Source of the DNA: Corynebacterium jeikeium
GTDB lineage: Bacteria; Actinomycetota; Actinomycetes; Mycobacteriales; Mycobacteriaceae
Reading direction: 5' to 3'
NCBI RefSeq assembly: GCF_000738265.1
Contig: NZ_JFCQ01000015.1
Location: forward strand, 1 to 64,000
DNA length: 64,000 nt
Both the position numbers and the translations under genes were made by a program. How positions within the stretch are numbered: position 1 is the stretch's first letter; each line of letters opens with the position of its first letter. The notes beneath the pieces are model-generated. The model ran no database searches, was not told the origin of the DNA, and saw only the letters and a list, made by a program, of their open reading frames with translations. Below, in pieces: positions 1 through 8,842 of this stretch.

Positions 1-541
1 TAGCCCCACTAGTTCCACGCCCACCCCACTAGCCCCACTAGCCCCACGCCCGCCCCACTAGCTCCACGACCGCCTCACAATTTCTGCCTCCCCCACCGCA
101 CATGTCGTTAGAACGGGAATCTGTCGCGCCTTCAGAATTTGCAATCCCAGTGCCAACTCTTTGACCAGCGGTTTTACATATTTGCAAACCGATGTCGATA
201 ACACATTCCCGTTCTAGCGACATTTCACCAGCAAACAAGCCTTTAAGTGTCGGAAAACTTGCAGAACCTTGAGCGACAGGGGCGCCACCAGCATCCCATA
301 GCGCCTTAAATGTCGGAAAAGTTGCCAAACGTCTCGTGGTCAAAAACGAGGCTCGGTCGCACAGCCCTGTGACCAGCGCATTTACACTAATGAATATTGC
401 CACCAATAACGTTTTGCAACTTTTCCGACACTTCACCCAAGAAGAGGCGCTCCCCATAAGAGCACCACACCCCAGTAGAGCCGCGGGGCTCAGCAGCAAC
501 ATAGCAGGCAGAAAAAGCGCAGTTCTAGACCAAGCGGTATA
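1..541. other. Gene-free repeat-rich stretch
   Basis: I see no convincing gene here. The first ~70 bases are built from the short motif ccccactag, repeated with variations. From about 100 to 440 there are five degenerate copies of one element, in both orientations, described under the repeat entry. A 154-residue reading frame spans the minus strand, but it is made of the translated repeats, lacks domain features and has no clear ribosome binding site, so I do not call it a gene. Confidence 0.6.
102..440. repeat. Cluster of five degenerate repeats in both orientations
   Basis: Three copies share the core tgtcggaaaa-(c/g)-ttgc: direct at about 247-263 and 309-325, inverted at about 412-431. 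Two further copies share gtcg-(t/c)-tagaacgggaat: direct at about 104-121 and inverted at about 204-221. All five begin with a tgtcg preceded mostly by A-rich sequence, so they look like diverged members of one family. A second pair, gaccagcg followed by tttaca, lies at about 164 and 369. The inverted pairs could fold into hairpins. I do not know this element; it could be a small non-autonomous repeat or a protein-binding array. Confidence 0.5.
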
Positions 542-603
542 GGTAATTTACGGGGCGCATATATGCGTTTAGCTGGTACTTTGCGGCGTCACTAAGAAAC
601 AAG

Positions 604-619
604 TAGACAGAGCGGTTTA
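604..619. promoter_or_regulatory. McbR-like operator upstream of metY
   Basis: TAGACAGAGCGGTTTA matches the McbR operator known from C. glutamicum (TAGAC-N6-GTCTA) at nine of ten conserved positions. It lies about 95 bases before the metY start. McbR is the TetR-type repressor of methionine and sulfur genes, including metY, so the site is in the expected place. Assignment is by consensus only. Confidence 0.55.
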
Positions 620-648
620 CTTTTAGCGCGCGTGGGTCTATCGTCGTT

Positions 649-687
649 AAACAACAAAGCCAAACAACAGAGCCAAACAACAAAGCC
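649..687 (+). repeat. Three 13-bp tandem repeats in the metY leader
   Basis: The units at 649-661, 662-674 and 675-687 read aaacaacaaagcc, aaacaacagagcc and aaacaacaaagcc. They sit between the McbR-like box and the ribosome binding site (agagga, about 10 bases before the metY ATG), so they are probably in the untranslated leader. They contain almost no self-complementarity and would leave this part of the leader unstructured. Confidence 0.6.
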
Positions 688-713
688 AAGTAACACCCCA
701 GAGGAACACACCC

Positions 714-2045
714 ATGCCGAAGTACAACAACGACAACGCCGAGAAGTGGGGCTTCGCCACCCGCCAGATTCACGCGGGCCAGCCCGTCGGCGATACCGGC
801 GCTCGCAACCTGCCGATCCACTTCACCTCCAGCTACGTTTTCAACGACGCAGAGCACGCCAAACAGCGCTTCCACCTGGAAGACCTGGGCCCCATCTACT
901 CCCGCCTAACCAACCCCACAGTCGAGGCGCTGGAAAATCGCCTGAACTCCCTGGAAGGCGGCGTTCACGCAGTCGCTTTCGCCTCCGGTATGGCCGCCGA
1001 GACCGCCGCGATCCTCAACCTGGCAAACGCCGGCGACCACATCGTCGCCTCCCCGCGCCTGTACGGCGGCACCGAGACCCTGTTGCAGCACACCCTGCCG
1101 AAGCTGGGCATCGAAACGACCTTCGTGGAAAACCCTGACAACCCGGAGTCCTGGCAGGCCTCCGTCCGCCCGAACACCAAGGCCTTTTTCGCGGAGACTT
1201 TCGCAAACCCGCAGGCAGACGTACTGAACATTCCGGTCGTTGCCAACGTAGCCCACGAAAACCAGGTGCCGCTGATCGTGGACAACACTCTCGCCACCGC
1301 AGCCCTTGTCCGGCCGCTGGAGCTGGGCGCGGACATCGTGGTCGCATCCCTGACCAAGTTCTACACGGGCAACGGCTCTGGCCTGGGCGGAATCATCGTC
1401 GACGGCGGTTCCTTCGACTGGTCCGTCGAGCGCGACGGCCAGCCTGTCTTCCCCGGCTTCGTGAACCCGGACCCGGCTTACCACGGCTTAAAGTACGTGG
1501 ATCTGGCCCCGGCAGCATTCGGCATGAAGCTCCGCGCCGGCATCATCCGCGACACGGGCGCCACCCTCTCCGCCTTCAACGCATGGGTTGTGGCCCAAGG
1601 CTTGGATACGCTGACTCTGCGCATCGCCAAGCACAACGAGAACGCGAAGGCCGTGGCGGAGTTCCTGGCCGAGCAGCCGCAGGTGGCTACCGTGAACTAC
1701 GCGGGTCTGCCAAACTCCCCGTGGTTCAAGGTCAAGGAGGAGCTCGGCCTGGACTACACCGGCTCTGTCTTAAGCTTTGATCTGAAGGTCGACGACCCGA
1801 ACTCGGAGGATGCGAAGGCGAAGGCCTGGGCCTTCATCGATGCCCTACAGCTGCACTCTGACCTGGCGAATGTCGGCGATGTGCGCTCCCTGGTGGTTCA
1901 CCCGGCCACCACCACGCACTCTCAGTCCGATGCGGCGGGCCTCGCACGCGCAGGCGTTTCCCACGCAACGGTCCGCCTGTCCGTGGGCATTGAGGACATC
2001 GCCGACATCATCGACGATCTCAAGCGCGGCTTCGAGGCTATCTAG
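714..2045 (+). CDS. metY: O-acetylhomoserine sulfhydrylase MetY
   Basis: PLP enzyme of the Cys/Met metabolism family that makes homocysteine directly from O-acetylhomoserine and sulfide in the cytoplasm. The 443-residue length fits the MetY branch rather than the shorter (~380-400) MetB/MetC branch. The PLP-binding lysine is K215 in ASLTKFYTGNG, and D190 in LIVDNT fits the pyridine-nitrogen contact. The ATG has an agagga ribosome binding site. It is followed by metX after 28 bases, so substrate-making and substrate-using enzymes are co-transcribed, as in other corynebacteria. An McbR-like box lies upstream, suggesting repression when methionine is ample. The coding sequence is intact. Confidence 0.95.
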   Translation: MPKYNNDNAEKWGFATRQIHAGQPVGDTGARNLPIHFTSSYVFNDAEHAKQRFHLEDLGPIYSRLTNPTVEALENRLNSLEGGVHAVAFASGMAAETAAILNLANAGDHIVASPRLYGGTETLLQHTLPKLGIETTFVENPDNPESWQASVRPNTKAFFAETFANPQADVLNIPVVANVAHENQVPLIVDNTLATAALVRPLELGADIVVASLTKFYTGNGSGLGGIIVDGGSFDWSVERDGQPVFPGFVNPDPAYHGLKYVDLAPAAFGMKLRAGIIRDTGATLSAFNAWVVAQGLDTLTLRIAKHNENAKAVAEFLAEQPQVATVNYAGLPNSPWFKVKEELGLDYTGSVLSFDLKVDDPNSEDAKAKAWAFIDALQLHSDLANVGDVRSLVVHPATTTHSQSDAAGLARAGVSHATVRLSVGIEDIADIIDDLKRGFEAI

Positions 2046-2073
2046 GCGATTCGAGCGATCTAGGCAGTCACGC

Positions 2074-3240
2074 ATGAACCCCGAGTTCCTCCCCGCTTCT
2101 GGCGCGTCGCGCACGGTTCCTATCGGCGACGTGGTCACGGAGTCGGGTGTGACTATTTTCGACGCCGAACTCCGCCTCTTCGCGTTCTACGACTCTTCGC
2201 AGGGCGACGCGGACTACGCGGAGTTCTCCGCAGGTCCCGAACCGGGACTGTCCCCGGAGGAACGGCCGGTCGTGTTGATCGAACATGCCCTCACCGGCGA
2301 CGGCAACGCCGCCGACTGGTGGGCGGACATGGTGGGTCCCAACAAGCCGATTGATACCACCCGCTACCTGGTGCTCTGCGCGAATGTGCTGGGCGGCTGC
2401 CAGGGGTCCACCGGCCCCAGTTCGCCGCACCCCGACGGCAAGGCGTGGGGCTCTCGATTCCCTGGCCTGTCGATTCGTGACATGGTTACGGCGGAACGGC
2501 AGTTGTTGGAGCGTGTGGGCGTCACAAAGATCCATGCCCTGATCGGCGCGTCGATGGGCGGGGCGCGGGTGCTGGAGTGGACGCTCATGTACCCGGAGAT
2601 GATCTCGGCGGCGCTGCCAATCGCGGTGAGCGCGCGTGCGTCCGCGTGGCAGATTGGGCTGCAGTCCAGCCAGATTCGTTTCATTGAGGCAGATCCGGCG
2701 TGGCATGGCGGCGACTACTACGACAAGGGCGAAGTTCCTTCGCACGGGCTGGGTCAGGCGCGTCGCATCGCGCATCTGACGTACCGCGGCGAGCTGGAGG
2801 TCGATGAGCGCTTTGGGGTGGATCCGCAGCGCGGTGAGAACCCCTATGGTGCGTACCGGGATCCGCAACAGCGCTTTGCGGTGGAAAGCTACCTGGACCG
2901 CCAGGCCGAGAAGCTGGTCGCGCGGTTCGACGCGGGCAGTTATGTGGTGCTGACGGACGCGTTAAACAGGCACGACGTGGGCCGGGGGCGCGGTGGTATG
3001 AACGCCGCCTTAGGGTCGTGCCAGGTGCCGACGATGGTGGTGGGTGTGGATACCGACATTCTGTATCCGCTGCACCAGCAGGAGCACCTGTCGCGCAACC
3101 TGGGCGACTTCATCGGGATGTCGAAGATTACCTCGCCGACCGGCCACGACGGGTTCCTGATCGAGTCGCGCCAGATGGGACAGGTGTTGGTGAAGTTCCT
3201 GGCGAAGGCGGAGATCATCGCCGAGGGCGAAGAGCAGTAG
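2074..3240 (+). CDS. metX: Homoserine O-acetyltransferase MetX
   Basis: Alpha/beta-hydrolase-fold enzyme that acetylates homoserine with acetyl-CoA to give the substrate of MetY. The protein is 388 residues. The nucleophile is S160 in GASMGG; the C-terminal VDTDILYP and TGHDGF segments carry the expected catalytic aspartate and histidine. The open frame extends upstream into metY in another frame, but ATG 2074 (MNPEFLPASG) gives the family's usual length and avoids a long overlap. It forms a two-gene unit with metY. The next gene is convergent and only 30 bases away. Confidence 0.93.
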   Translation: MNPEFLPASGASRTVPIGDVVTESGVTIFDAELRLFAFYDSSQGDADYAEFSAGPEPGLSPEERPVVLIEHALTGDGNAADWWADMVGPNKPIDTTRYLVLCANVLGGCQGSTGPSSPHPDGKAWGSRFPGLSIRDMVTAERQLLERVGVTKIHALIGASMGGARVLEWTLMYPEMISAALPIAVSARASAWQIGLQSSQIRFIEADPAWHGGDYYDKGEVPSHGLGQARRIAHLTYRGELEVDERFGVDPQRGENPYGAYRDPQQRFAVESYLDRQAEKLVARFDAGSYVVLTDALNRHDVGRGRGGMNAALGSCQVPTMVVGVDTDILYPLHQQEHLSRNLGDFIGMSKITSPTGHDGFLIESRQMGQVLVKFLAKAEIIAEGEEQ

Positions 3241-3270
3241 GGCGCTCGGCTGGCGCTGGTCGTGCGCGGC

Positions 3271-3654
3271 TTAGGTTGTCAGCGGATCGACACTGACGGC
3301 GATCCACAGGATGCCCAAGCCGATGGCGGCGGTGAAGGCTGTATCGAACTTGCGCGACCGCACCGCCAACACGCCCAGCACCCGGGAATCCAGGAGTAGA
3401 CGGAGCACGGCCAGGTAGACCATCGCGCCGCCCAGCATCACGCTAGCTCGACGCCACCTGTCCACCAGCAACAGTGCCACCACCGCCAGCAGCATCAGCC
3501 CGAATAGTCCCAGCAGTGCCCACTGGATGGGGTGGGTTAGCCGCGACGGAGCGTTGTGCCGGTCGTGGGGGTTATCGAGCAACCGCTGGCGGGCATCGCC
3601 AATGCGGGCGGGGCGAGCTCGCGAGGGCTCACCCCCTGGTTTGCCGTTAGTCAC
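3271..3654 (-). CDS. DUF3017 family membrane protein
   Basis: A 127-residue protein with a basic, proline- and arginine-containing N-terminus of about 40 residues, followed by three hydrophobic segments (around 44-64, 72-90 and 108-124). It matches the actinobacterial DUF3017 family, which is typically encoded immediately after folD. The GTG start overlaps the last 8 bases of folD (the stop is inside gtgactaac), so the two are translationally coupled. Function is unknown; I infer only a cytoplasmic-membrane location. Confidence 0.8.
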   Translation of the reverse strand: MTNGKPGGEPSRARPARIGDARQRLLDNPHDRHNAPSRLTHPIQWALLGLFGLMLLAVVALLLVDRWRRASVMLGGAMVYLAVLRLLLDSRVLGVLAVRSRKFDTAFTAAIGLGILWIAVSVDPLTT

Positions 3655-4504
3655 GCAGCAGGTTCTCCGCGCGCTCGACGACGTTGCGCACCAGGAAGGC
3701 GCGGGTCAGCGGGCCCACTCCCCCAGGATTCGGAGAAACAGCGCCGGCGACGTCCCACACGTCGGGGTGTACGTCGCCCTTCAGCTTGCCGTCCTCGCCG
3801 CGGGACACTCCCACGTCCAGGATGGCAGCACCGGGCTTGACCATGTCCGCGGTAATCATGTGCGGCACGCCAGCGGCCGCGACGATCACGTCCGCGGCCT
3901 TCGTCTCTGCCGCCAGGTCCTTGGTGCCGGTGTGGCAGAGGGTGACGGTGGAGTTCTCGCTGCGACGGGTGAGCATCAGGCCGATCGGGCGGCCGACGGT
4001 CACTCCGCGGCCGACGACTACGACCTTCGCGCCGTTCAGCTCCACGCCGAAGCGGCGGAGCAGGTGAATCGCACCGTTGGGAGTGCAGGGCAGCGGGGCG
4101 GGCTCGTTCAGCACCAGCTTGCCCAGGTTTACCGGGTGCAGGCCATCGGCATCCTTGTCCGGGTCGATGCGCTCCAGCACAGCATTTTCATCCAGGTGCT
4201 TCGGCAGCGGCAGCTGCACGATGTAGCCGGTGCAAGCATCGTCGGCGTTCAGCTCGTCAATGACTGCGTTGAGCTCTTCCTGGGAAACGTCCGCCGGGAG
4301 GTCCTTGCGGATGGAGTTCACGCCGATCTGCTCGCAGTCCTTGTGCTTCATGCGCACATAGGAGTGGCTGGCCGGGTCGTCTCCCACCAGCACGGTGGCC
4401 AGGCCGGGGGTCACGCCTTTTTCCTTCAGCGCGGCAACGCGCTTTTCCAGATCGGCGAAGATTTCGTCGCGGTAGAGTTTTCCATCCAATTTAGTTGCTG
4501 CCAT
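3647..4504 (-). CDS. folD: Bifunctional methylenetetrahydrofolate dehydrogenase/cyclohydrolase FolD
   Basis: Cytosolic enzyme of one-carbon metabolism that interconverts 5,10-methylene-THF and 10-formyl-THF, using NADP. The 285-residue length is standard. Y49 and K53 in SYVRMKHK correspond to the catalytic tyrosine and lysine of the family (Y50 and K54 in E. coli numbering). The Rossmann segment [13 protein letters not shown] and the PGGVGPLT loop near the C-terminus are present. The ATG has no Shine-Dalgarno sequence; an AATAAT -10-like box ends 7 bases before it (4512-4517), suggesting a leaderless mRNA. The DUF3017 gene follows with overlap. Confidence 0.95.
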   Translation of the reverse strand: MAATKLDGKLYRDEIFADLEKRVAALKEKGVTPGLATVLVGDDPASHSYVRMKHKDCEQIGVNSIRKDLPADVSQEELNAVIDELNADDACTGYIVQLPLPKHLDENAVLERIDPDKDADGLHPVNLGKLVLNEPAPLPCTPNGAIHLLRRFGVELNGAKVVVVGRGVTVGRPIGLMLTRRSENSTVTLCHTGTKDLAAETKAADVIVAAAGVPHMITADMVKPGAAILDVGVSRGEDGKLKGDVHPDVWDVAGAVSPNPGGVGPLTRAFLVRNVVERAENLLRD

Positions 4505-4578
4505 GCGGCCTATTATTCCACGCGGGGCGGATGGGTTCGAGGTGGCGTCATGGCTAATAGAGCAACCAGTACAAGAAA

Positions 4579-5208
4579 CTAGTAGGGCCTCCCGGGCCAG
4601 TACGGCGCATGGGTGACGGTTGGACGAACAGGGTTCATGGCGGCCACGACCACTCCAATGATGACGATGGCGATTCCCGCCAATGCGGCCAGGGCGGGGA
4701 TGTTGAGAGTATGCTCCAAGGTCGTTTCGGTATCCAGCCAGGTATCGAGGATTTCGATGTAGCGCTGCCCCTCTTCCGAGGTGATTGTATCCCGGCCGTC
4801 AGGTCCCCCAGTAGGCCAAGCCTTATCTCCGTATTCCTTGATTTCTTCGCGGAAATCCCAGCCCGGAACCACCGCGAACGCAGCCCCGCTGCCCCACCAC
4901 ACGAGCATGCCGCCCCAGAAGACTGCGAGGGAGTCCTTGCACCACTTCGGGATCGCTAAAGCAACGAAATTGAGTATGCACTGGATGCCGAAGAAGAGAG
5001 GGCCGACTACGCTGGCGACTAGAAGTATCCCCACCCAGTCTTTGCCATAGAACACGTAACGCAGGATGCAATACACAATCGGCATAAGGAAGGCAGCAAG
5101 CCAGCCGATGAGCAGAGGCATGAAGCGAGAGTCTTGACCAGTTTGCTGCGGCGGGGCGTAACCGTAGACGGGCATCGGGGCAGGAGGGCCGTAGGGAGGG
5201 TACGTCAT
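4579..5208 (-). CDS. Proline-rich N-terminus, four-helix membrane protein of unknown function
   Basis: A 209-residue protein I do not recognise. Residues 1-25 are rich in proline, tyrosine and glycine ([20 protein letters not shown]), a pattern common in actinobacterial membrane proteins. Four hydrophobic segments follow, at roughly 29-56, 60-87, 93-115 and 173-193, with a polar loop of about 55 residues before the last one. There are no catalytic motifs. It stands alone between folD and the pilus locus. The ATG start is the only sensible one. Confidence 0.6.
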   Translation of the reverse strand: MTYPPYGPPAPMPVYGYAPPQQTGQDSRFMPLLIGWLAAFLMPIVYCILRYVFYGKDWVGILLVASVVGPLFFGIQCILNFVALAIPKWCKDSLAVFWGGMLVWWGSGAAFAVVPGWDFREEIKEYGDKAWPTGGPDGRDTITSEEGQRYIEILDTWLDTETTLEHTLNIPALAALAGIAIVIIGVVVAAMNPVRPTVTHAPYWPGRPY

Positions 5209-5360
5209 GCTACAGATCCTGTCAGACGGCGGGCGCTTTGGCTGGGGATTCTGGGCATTAGGGCGAACATGGCCAAGAGCATGAAAAACCGCCGCACGTT
5301 GGGACTATGCCGCGGGGCGGGATGAGGTTTTTCTTCCATACTTATAGAAGAATCTGCACG

Positions 5361-5376
5361 GTGGGAATGTTCCCAC
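5361..5376. terminator. Perfect 16-bp palindrome after the pilus locus
   Basis: gtgggaatgttcccac is a perfect inverted repeat starting 8 bases past the stop codon of the basal pilin gene. It could end the pilus transcript, but no run of T follows on the minus strand, so it may instead be an operator or an RNA-stabilising hairpin. Confidence 0.35.
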
Positions 5377-5383
5377 AGTTACT

Positions 5384-6394
5384 TTATTTCTCCTGTGATT
5401 CAGCCAGATCACGTCGGCGGCGAAGCAAGGTAAATGCACCCACAACAACGAGCATGGCTCCGATAAGCGCCACCCACCACAGATGCGCTCCGGTTTGCGC
5501 CAGTCGATCGATGATGCTTGAAGACTCGCCGCCTTCATGACCACCGCCTGGGCTATTTGGCGGTGCTGGAGTATCCGGATGCTCCGGCGGCGGGGTACCT
5601 GGAGTGCTTGGCTTATCGGGCGGCGTTCCGGGCTTATCCGGAGGCGTTCCTGGATTGTCCGGCGGCGTTCCGGGCTTATCCGGAGGCGTTCCTGGATTGT
5701 CCGGCGGCGTTCCTGGCTTATCCGGAGGCGTTCCTGGATTGTCCGGCGGCGTTCCTGGCTTATCTGGCGGCGTTCCTGGATTGTCCTCCGGCTTCGGCTT
5801 CGTATTCACCGTCACGTTGTAGTTCCAGCTGCCGGTTTCTCCGATAGGGATCGTGATGAGGAAAGGACTGGACTGGCGGTATTCCTTAGTAGGATCCGCG
5901 CCCTCGTATTCCGTGACCAAGTACAAACCGACCGGGAGACCGGTGAACACTGCCTTACCGGAACTATCTGTGTACGCCTCAAAGGTCCTATCGAATCCCC
6001 GCCGACGAGCATCAGCTACCGAGAGCCGCTTCGCCTGTTTCATCCCCTTCTCGGTAGTGAGGTCAATCCCCTGGACACGCTGCGCTGTGAAGCGAATGTT
6101 GTCGATAGGCCCAAAGGGTTTCTTGCCCCCTCGGTCGTCCCACCAATTTGGTTCGCTTTTCACCACAGTGAGAGTACCGAGACGGGTGGCATCAATAAAT
6201 TTCACATCCAGGCCTTCGACCTGGCCTGTGATGGTGTGCTGCTTCGCGATAGCCTGCGGCACGACAGGAGCCGGGGCAACGAGCGGAGTGCCGACCAGAG
6301 CCACAACTGCGCCCAAACCGAACACGGAGCGGCGCAGCCCGGCACGGTGCACCGACGCCCGCTGCACCTGTGACGCGGTATTCATGAGGTTCAC
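5384..6394 (-). CDS. Small sortase-anchored pilin (SpaB/SpaE/SpaG-type basal subunit)
   Basis: A 336-residue surface protein: signal peptide (1-50), one SpaA-like prealbumin domain (about 55-200, with the E-box-like GLYLVTEYEGAD), a rigid stalk of about eight heptads PGTPPD(N/K), and a sortase signal LAQTG at 298-302 followed by a hydrophobic segment and an RRRR tail. The stalk is coded by 42-bp DNA repeats. The GTG start has a GAGGA site 7 bases upstream and lies 3 bases after the sortase stop, so it is coupled to it. By family knowledge such small pilins tie the fibre to the cell wall. The motif LAQTG departs from LPxTG at its proline. Confidence 0.82.
   Translation of the reverse strand: MNLMNTASQVQRASVHRAGLRRSVFGLGAVVALVGTPLVAPAPVVPQAIAKQHTITGQVEGLDVKFIDATRLGTLTVVKSEPNWWDDRGGKKPFGPIDNIRFTAQRVQGIDLTTEKGMKQAKRLSVADARRRGFDRTFEAYTDSSGKAVFTGLPVGLYLVTEYEGADPTKEYRQSSPFLITIPIGETGSWNYNVTVNTKPKPEDNPGTPPDKPGTPPDNPGTPPDKPGTPPDNPGTPPDKPGTPPDNPGTPPDKPGTPPDKPSTPGTPPPEHPDTPAPPNSPGGGHEGGESSSIIDRLAQTGAHLWWVALIGAMLVVVGAFTLLRRRRDLAESQEK
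5595..5790 (-). repeat. 42-bp in-frame repeats coding the proline-rich stalk
   Basis: The sequence alternates two near-identical 21-bp halves (ggcggcgttcctggcttatc and ggaggcgttcctggattgtc, differing by a few bases), giving about four 42-bp units and eight PGTPPD(N/K) heptads. Copy number probably varies between strains, changing how far the basal pilin reaches through the cell wall. Confidence 0.8.
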
Positions 6395-6397
6395 GGC

Positions 6398-7318
6398 TTA
6401 TTCCTCTTCCATTTCTTCTTCGCCTACTACTACCTGTTCGGATTGTCTGGCTTTCTGCTTCTTCCGCTCGCGAAGGAACCACCAAGTAATCAGTGCGATG
6501 ATCAACACTGCGGCGGCGAGCAGTAGCCACATCCACCACTGCATCAGCTTGCCGCGATCATCGAACACGTTGCCTTCGTCCTCATCCATTGGAACGCGGT
6601 GTGCATGCACCAGGAGCCGGTGGGTATTCACGCCGTAGGGGGTGCAAGTGATGAGGGTCAGTAGGTCCTCTTCCGGCCGGGTCTTGAGGCTGTCAACCTC
6701 TTCCGGCAAGACAACCTCTGTGTCGTACACCTCGTACTTCATCTTCTCGCCGAAGGTGGATACGTAAACCGCATCGCCCTTCCGCACATCCACGAGGTTA
6801 TCCCACAGCGTGGCGTTGGACAGGCCTGTATGGCCGGTAATAACCGCGTGAGTTCCCTTCCCGCCTACAGGTAAGGAGGATCCGTAGAGGTGCCCAAGAC
6901 CTTTTTGCAGAACCTCGTCGGAGGTCCCGTGATAAACGGGTAGGCGCGATTCGATGGACGGGATAACCACCTGGCTCATGGCGCTCTGGCCAGATAGCTG
7001 GGAGAGATACTCTTCGTACGCGGGGTTATCCTCGCTGACGCGAGCCAGCCACGGATCTAGGATCGGTCCGTCCTTGTGCGTCGTGTTGTACCTGCGGGCT
7101 TCCTCTACCGCTCGACTAAGGGCTTGAGGGTCCGTTTCCTTCAAGTCTTGTTCGTATTTTTCCGCGATCTTTTGTTGCTGGTGGTTGTTCCACTGCGTGG
7201 CGTAAACGGGATAAAGCATGACAAGCAGCCCCACCACCACTAAGAGGATGGGGAGGAAGGTGCGACGAAAGAGTGATCGCGGTGCGCTCTTTCGATGCTT
7301 ACCAATTGTGCTTGTCAT
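6398..7318 (-). CDS. Class C (pilin-polymerising) sortase
   Basis: A 306-residue membrane transpeptidase that joins pilins by isopeptide bonds. It has an N-terminal membrane segment (20-40), the catalytic histidine H163 in ITGHTG, cysteine C225 in TLITCTPYG and arginine R234. DPW at 88-90 matches the lid motif that covers the active site in class C sortases, and the second membrane segment (about 262-285) with a basic/acidic tail is typical of the class. It sits between the major pilin (33 bases upstream) and the basal pilin (3 bases downstream), so all are probably one transcript. Confidence 0.9.
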   Translation of the reverse strand: MTSTIGKHRKSAPRSLFRRTFLPILLVVVGLLVMLYPVYATQWNNHQQQKIAEKYEQDLKETDPQALSRAVEEARRYNTTHKDGPILDPWLARVSEDNPAYEEYLSQLSGQSAMSQVVIPSIESRLPVYHGTSDEVLQKGLGHLYGSSLPVGGKGTHAVITGHTGLSNATLWDNLVDVRKGDAVYVSTFGEKMKYEVYDTEVVLPEEVDSLKTRPEEDLLTLITCTPYGVNTHRLLVHAHRVPMDEDEGNVFDDRGKLMQWWMWLLLAAAVLIIALITWWFLRERKKQKARQSEQVVVGEEEMEEE

Positions 7319-7351
7319 GTCTGTTGCTTTCCCGTTCGAACTGCCTAGCCC

Positions 7352-8842
7352 CTACTGCTGGGTGCTTCGGCGAGCTGCGTAGAAACCGCCACCGATAATC
7401 GCCAAACCAGCCAGAACAATGGCCCAGAAGCCTGCGCCACCGGTGTTCGGCAGGTGGTTTTCGTCGGTGTAGTTCTTGATGTTGGCGGTGTACTCGATTG
7501 CCTTGGCCGGCACACCCTTATCATCGACATCGCCCTTGTTCAGCTTGAAGTGCTCAAGCGCATCGTTGGTTGCGTAGCCTACAGGTGCCTTGGTCTCCTG
7601 CAAGCAGTAGTTGGTCTCCGAGTCGGCCTGGTTGTTGGCGAAGTCGGTAACGTGCACGCCCTCGATGGTGACAGTGCCCCGCTCGTTGGTGGTCCACTTA
7701 TTCTTACCCTGGACGTTCAGAGGATCGGTACCTTCCTTCTGCTTCCAGGCCCCCTTACCGTCGTCTTCACACTGCACCAACTGGAACTCTGCACCCTGCA
7801 GCTTCTTGTTCTCATCGTTGCCGTCGGTCTTGTTGATGGTGACCTTGCCCCAGTAGGTGTGAACCTTATCCGACGTCTTCTCTGTGTCGTGGTCGGAAGA
7901 GCCGTTATTGGTGATCAGCGTTGCGTCGTTGGGAACGTGCTCGATGAAGCCATTGGTCTTAGTCGTGATGGTGGTGAACACGAGGTCGGTGGACTTCAGC
8001 TTGTCGCGGCCAGTTCCGGTGAATTCGACCCTGATCTCCTGGTCGACCTTTACCAACTGGTAGTCGGTGCCTGCCACCAATGCTTGAGCCTTGTCAGCGG
8101 ACTCTCCGTACTTCACCTCGACAGTGGCGTTTACAGCGTCCAGCTGCGGATCAAGTACATCCTTGACGATGTACTTCTTCAGCGTGGAATTCTTAGCAAC
8201 AGCCGGAACACCCGTGGTGATCGTGTACTTGTAGTCCTGGCCTGCCTGTGCGTTCTGGTCCTCAACTTCCTTGGTGATTGTCACCTTGGAGTTCTTCGGG
8301 TACGCGTGAACGTCATAGATCCAGCCCTTGCCCTCCGACTTGGTCATCGGCACATACACCAGGAACGGAGCGCCGGGCACCAGACCCGAATTATCCGGGA
8401 CTTCGGTTTCGGTGACCTTGTAGAGGCCCTTTGACAAGCCATCGAACTTCAGGGTGCCATCTTCGCCGGTGGTGCCTTCCTTGGAGTACGCACCGTCGCC
8501 TTCCCAGGCCTTAGCTTCGGAAGGATTGGTAATCTTGCGTGCCTTTTCCCAGTCGCCGTTGTTGTTCAGTGGCTGAACCAGCTCAATCTTGTACTTGACA
8601 CCCTCGGCTGGTTTACCAGAAGGGTTCGTAATCTCGGTTCCGTCGCCCTGCTCGCCCTCAGCGCCGATGCGCTTGTGCAGAGTAAGGGAAAGTGTCTTGT
8701 TGTTGTCGATGGTGCTGACGGCCTGCGCCTGGGCGGTCGGGGCCTCGTAGACTACTTCGGCGCCGACGGTGCCGGCAGCCAGTGCGATAGCGAATGCAGC
8801 GGACAGCGCGCCTACGCGCTTGCCGACAGTTGCGTTAGACAT
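7352..8842 (-). CDS. Major pilin (SpaA/SpaD/SpaH-type shaft subunit)
   Basis: A 496-residue pilin. It carries a signal peptide (1-40, cleavage near AQA), the pilin motif with W174, V178, Y181, P182 and K183 (GWIYDVHAYPKN) whose lysine is the polymerisation nucleophile, an E-box YCLQETKAPVGY at 412-423 with E416, and the sorting signal LPNTG at 464-468 followed by a membrane segment and an RRSTQQ tail. This is the fibre-forming subunit that the neighbouring sortase polymerises. The ATG has an aagga ribosome binding site. A 247-base gap separates it from the tip pilin gene, enough for its own promoter, though I could not pick one out. Confidence 0.92.
   Translation of the reverse strand: MSNATVGKRVGALSAAFAIALAAGTVGAEVVYEAPTAQAQAVSTIDNNKTLSLTLHKRIGAEGEQGDGTEITNPSGKPAEGVKYKIELVQPLNNNGDWEKARKITNPSEAKAWEGDGAYSKEGTTGEDGTLKFDGLSKGLYKVTETEVPDNSGLVPGAPFLVYVPMTKSEGKGWIYDVHAYPKNSKVTITKEVEDQNAQAGQDYKYTITTGVPAVAKNSTLKKYIVKDVLDPQLDAVNATVEVKYGESADKAQALVAGTDYQLVKVDQEIRVEFTGTGRDKLKSTDLVFTTITTKTNGFIEHVPNDATLITNNGSSDHDTEKTSDKVHTYWGKVTINKTDGNDENKKLQGAEFQLVQCEDDGKGAWKQKEGTDPLNVQGKNKWTTNERGTVTIEGVHVTDFANNQADSETNYCLQETKAPVGYATNDALEHFKLNKGDVDDKGVPAKAIEYTANIKNYTDENHLPNTGGAGFWAIVLAGLAIIGGGFYAARRSTQQ

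Noticed and set aside
38..502. 154-residue minus-strand reading frame
   Set aside because: It is made of the translated repeat cluster, has no ribosome binding site or domain, and its similarity within itself is explained by the DNA repeats.
542..713. SAM riboswitch before metY
   Set aside because: No paired stems of a SAM-binding fold are visible; the leader is A/C-rich repeats and an operator-like box.
5518..5847. Plus-strand repeat-containing frames opposite the basal pilin
   Set aside because: They are antisense translations of the 42-bp stalk repeats; the minus-strand frame has a signal peptide and sorting signal.
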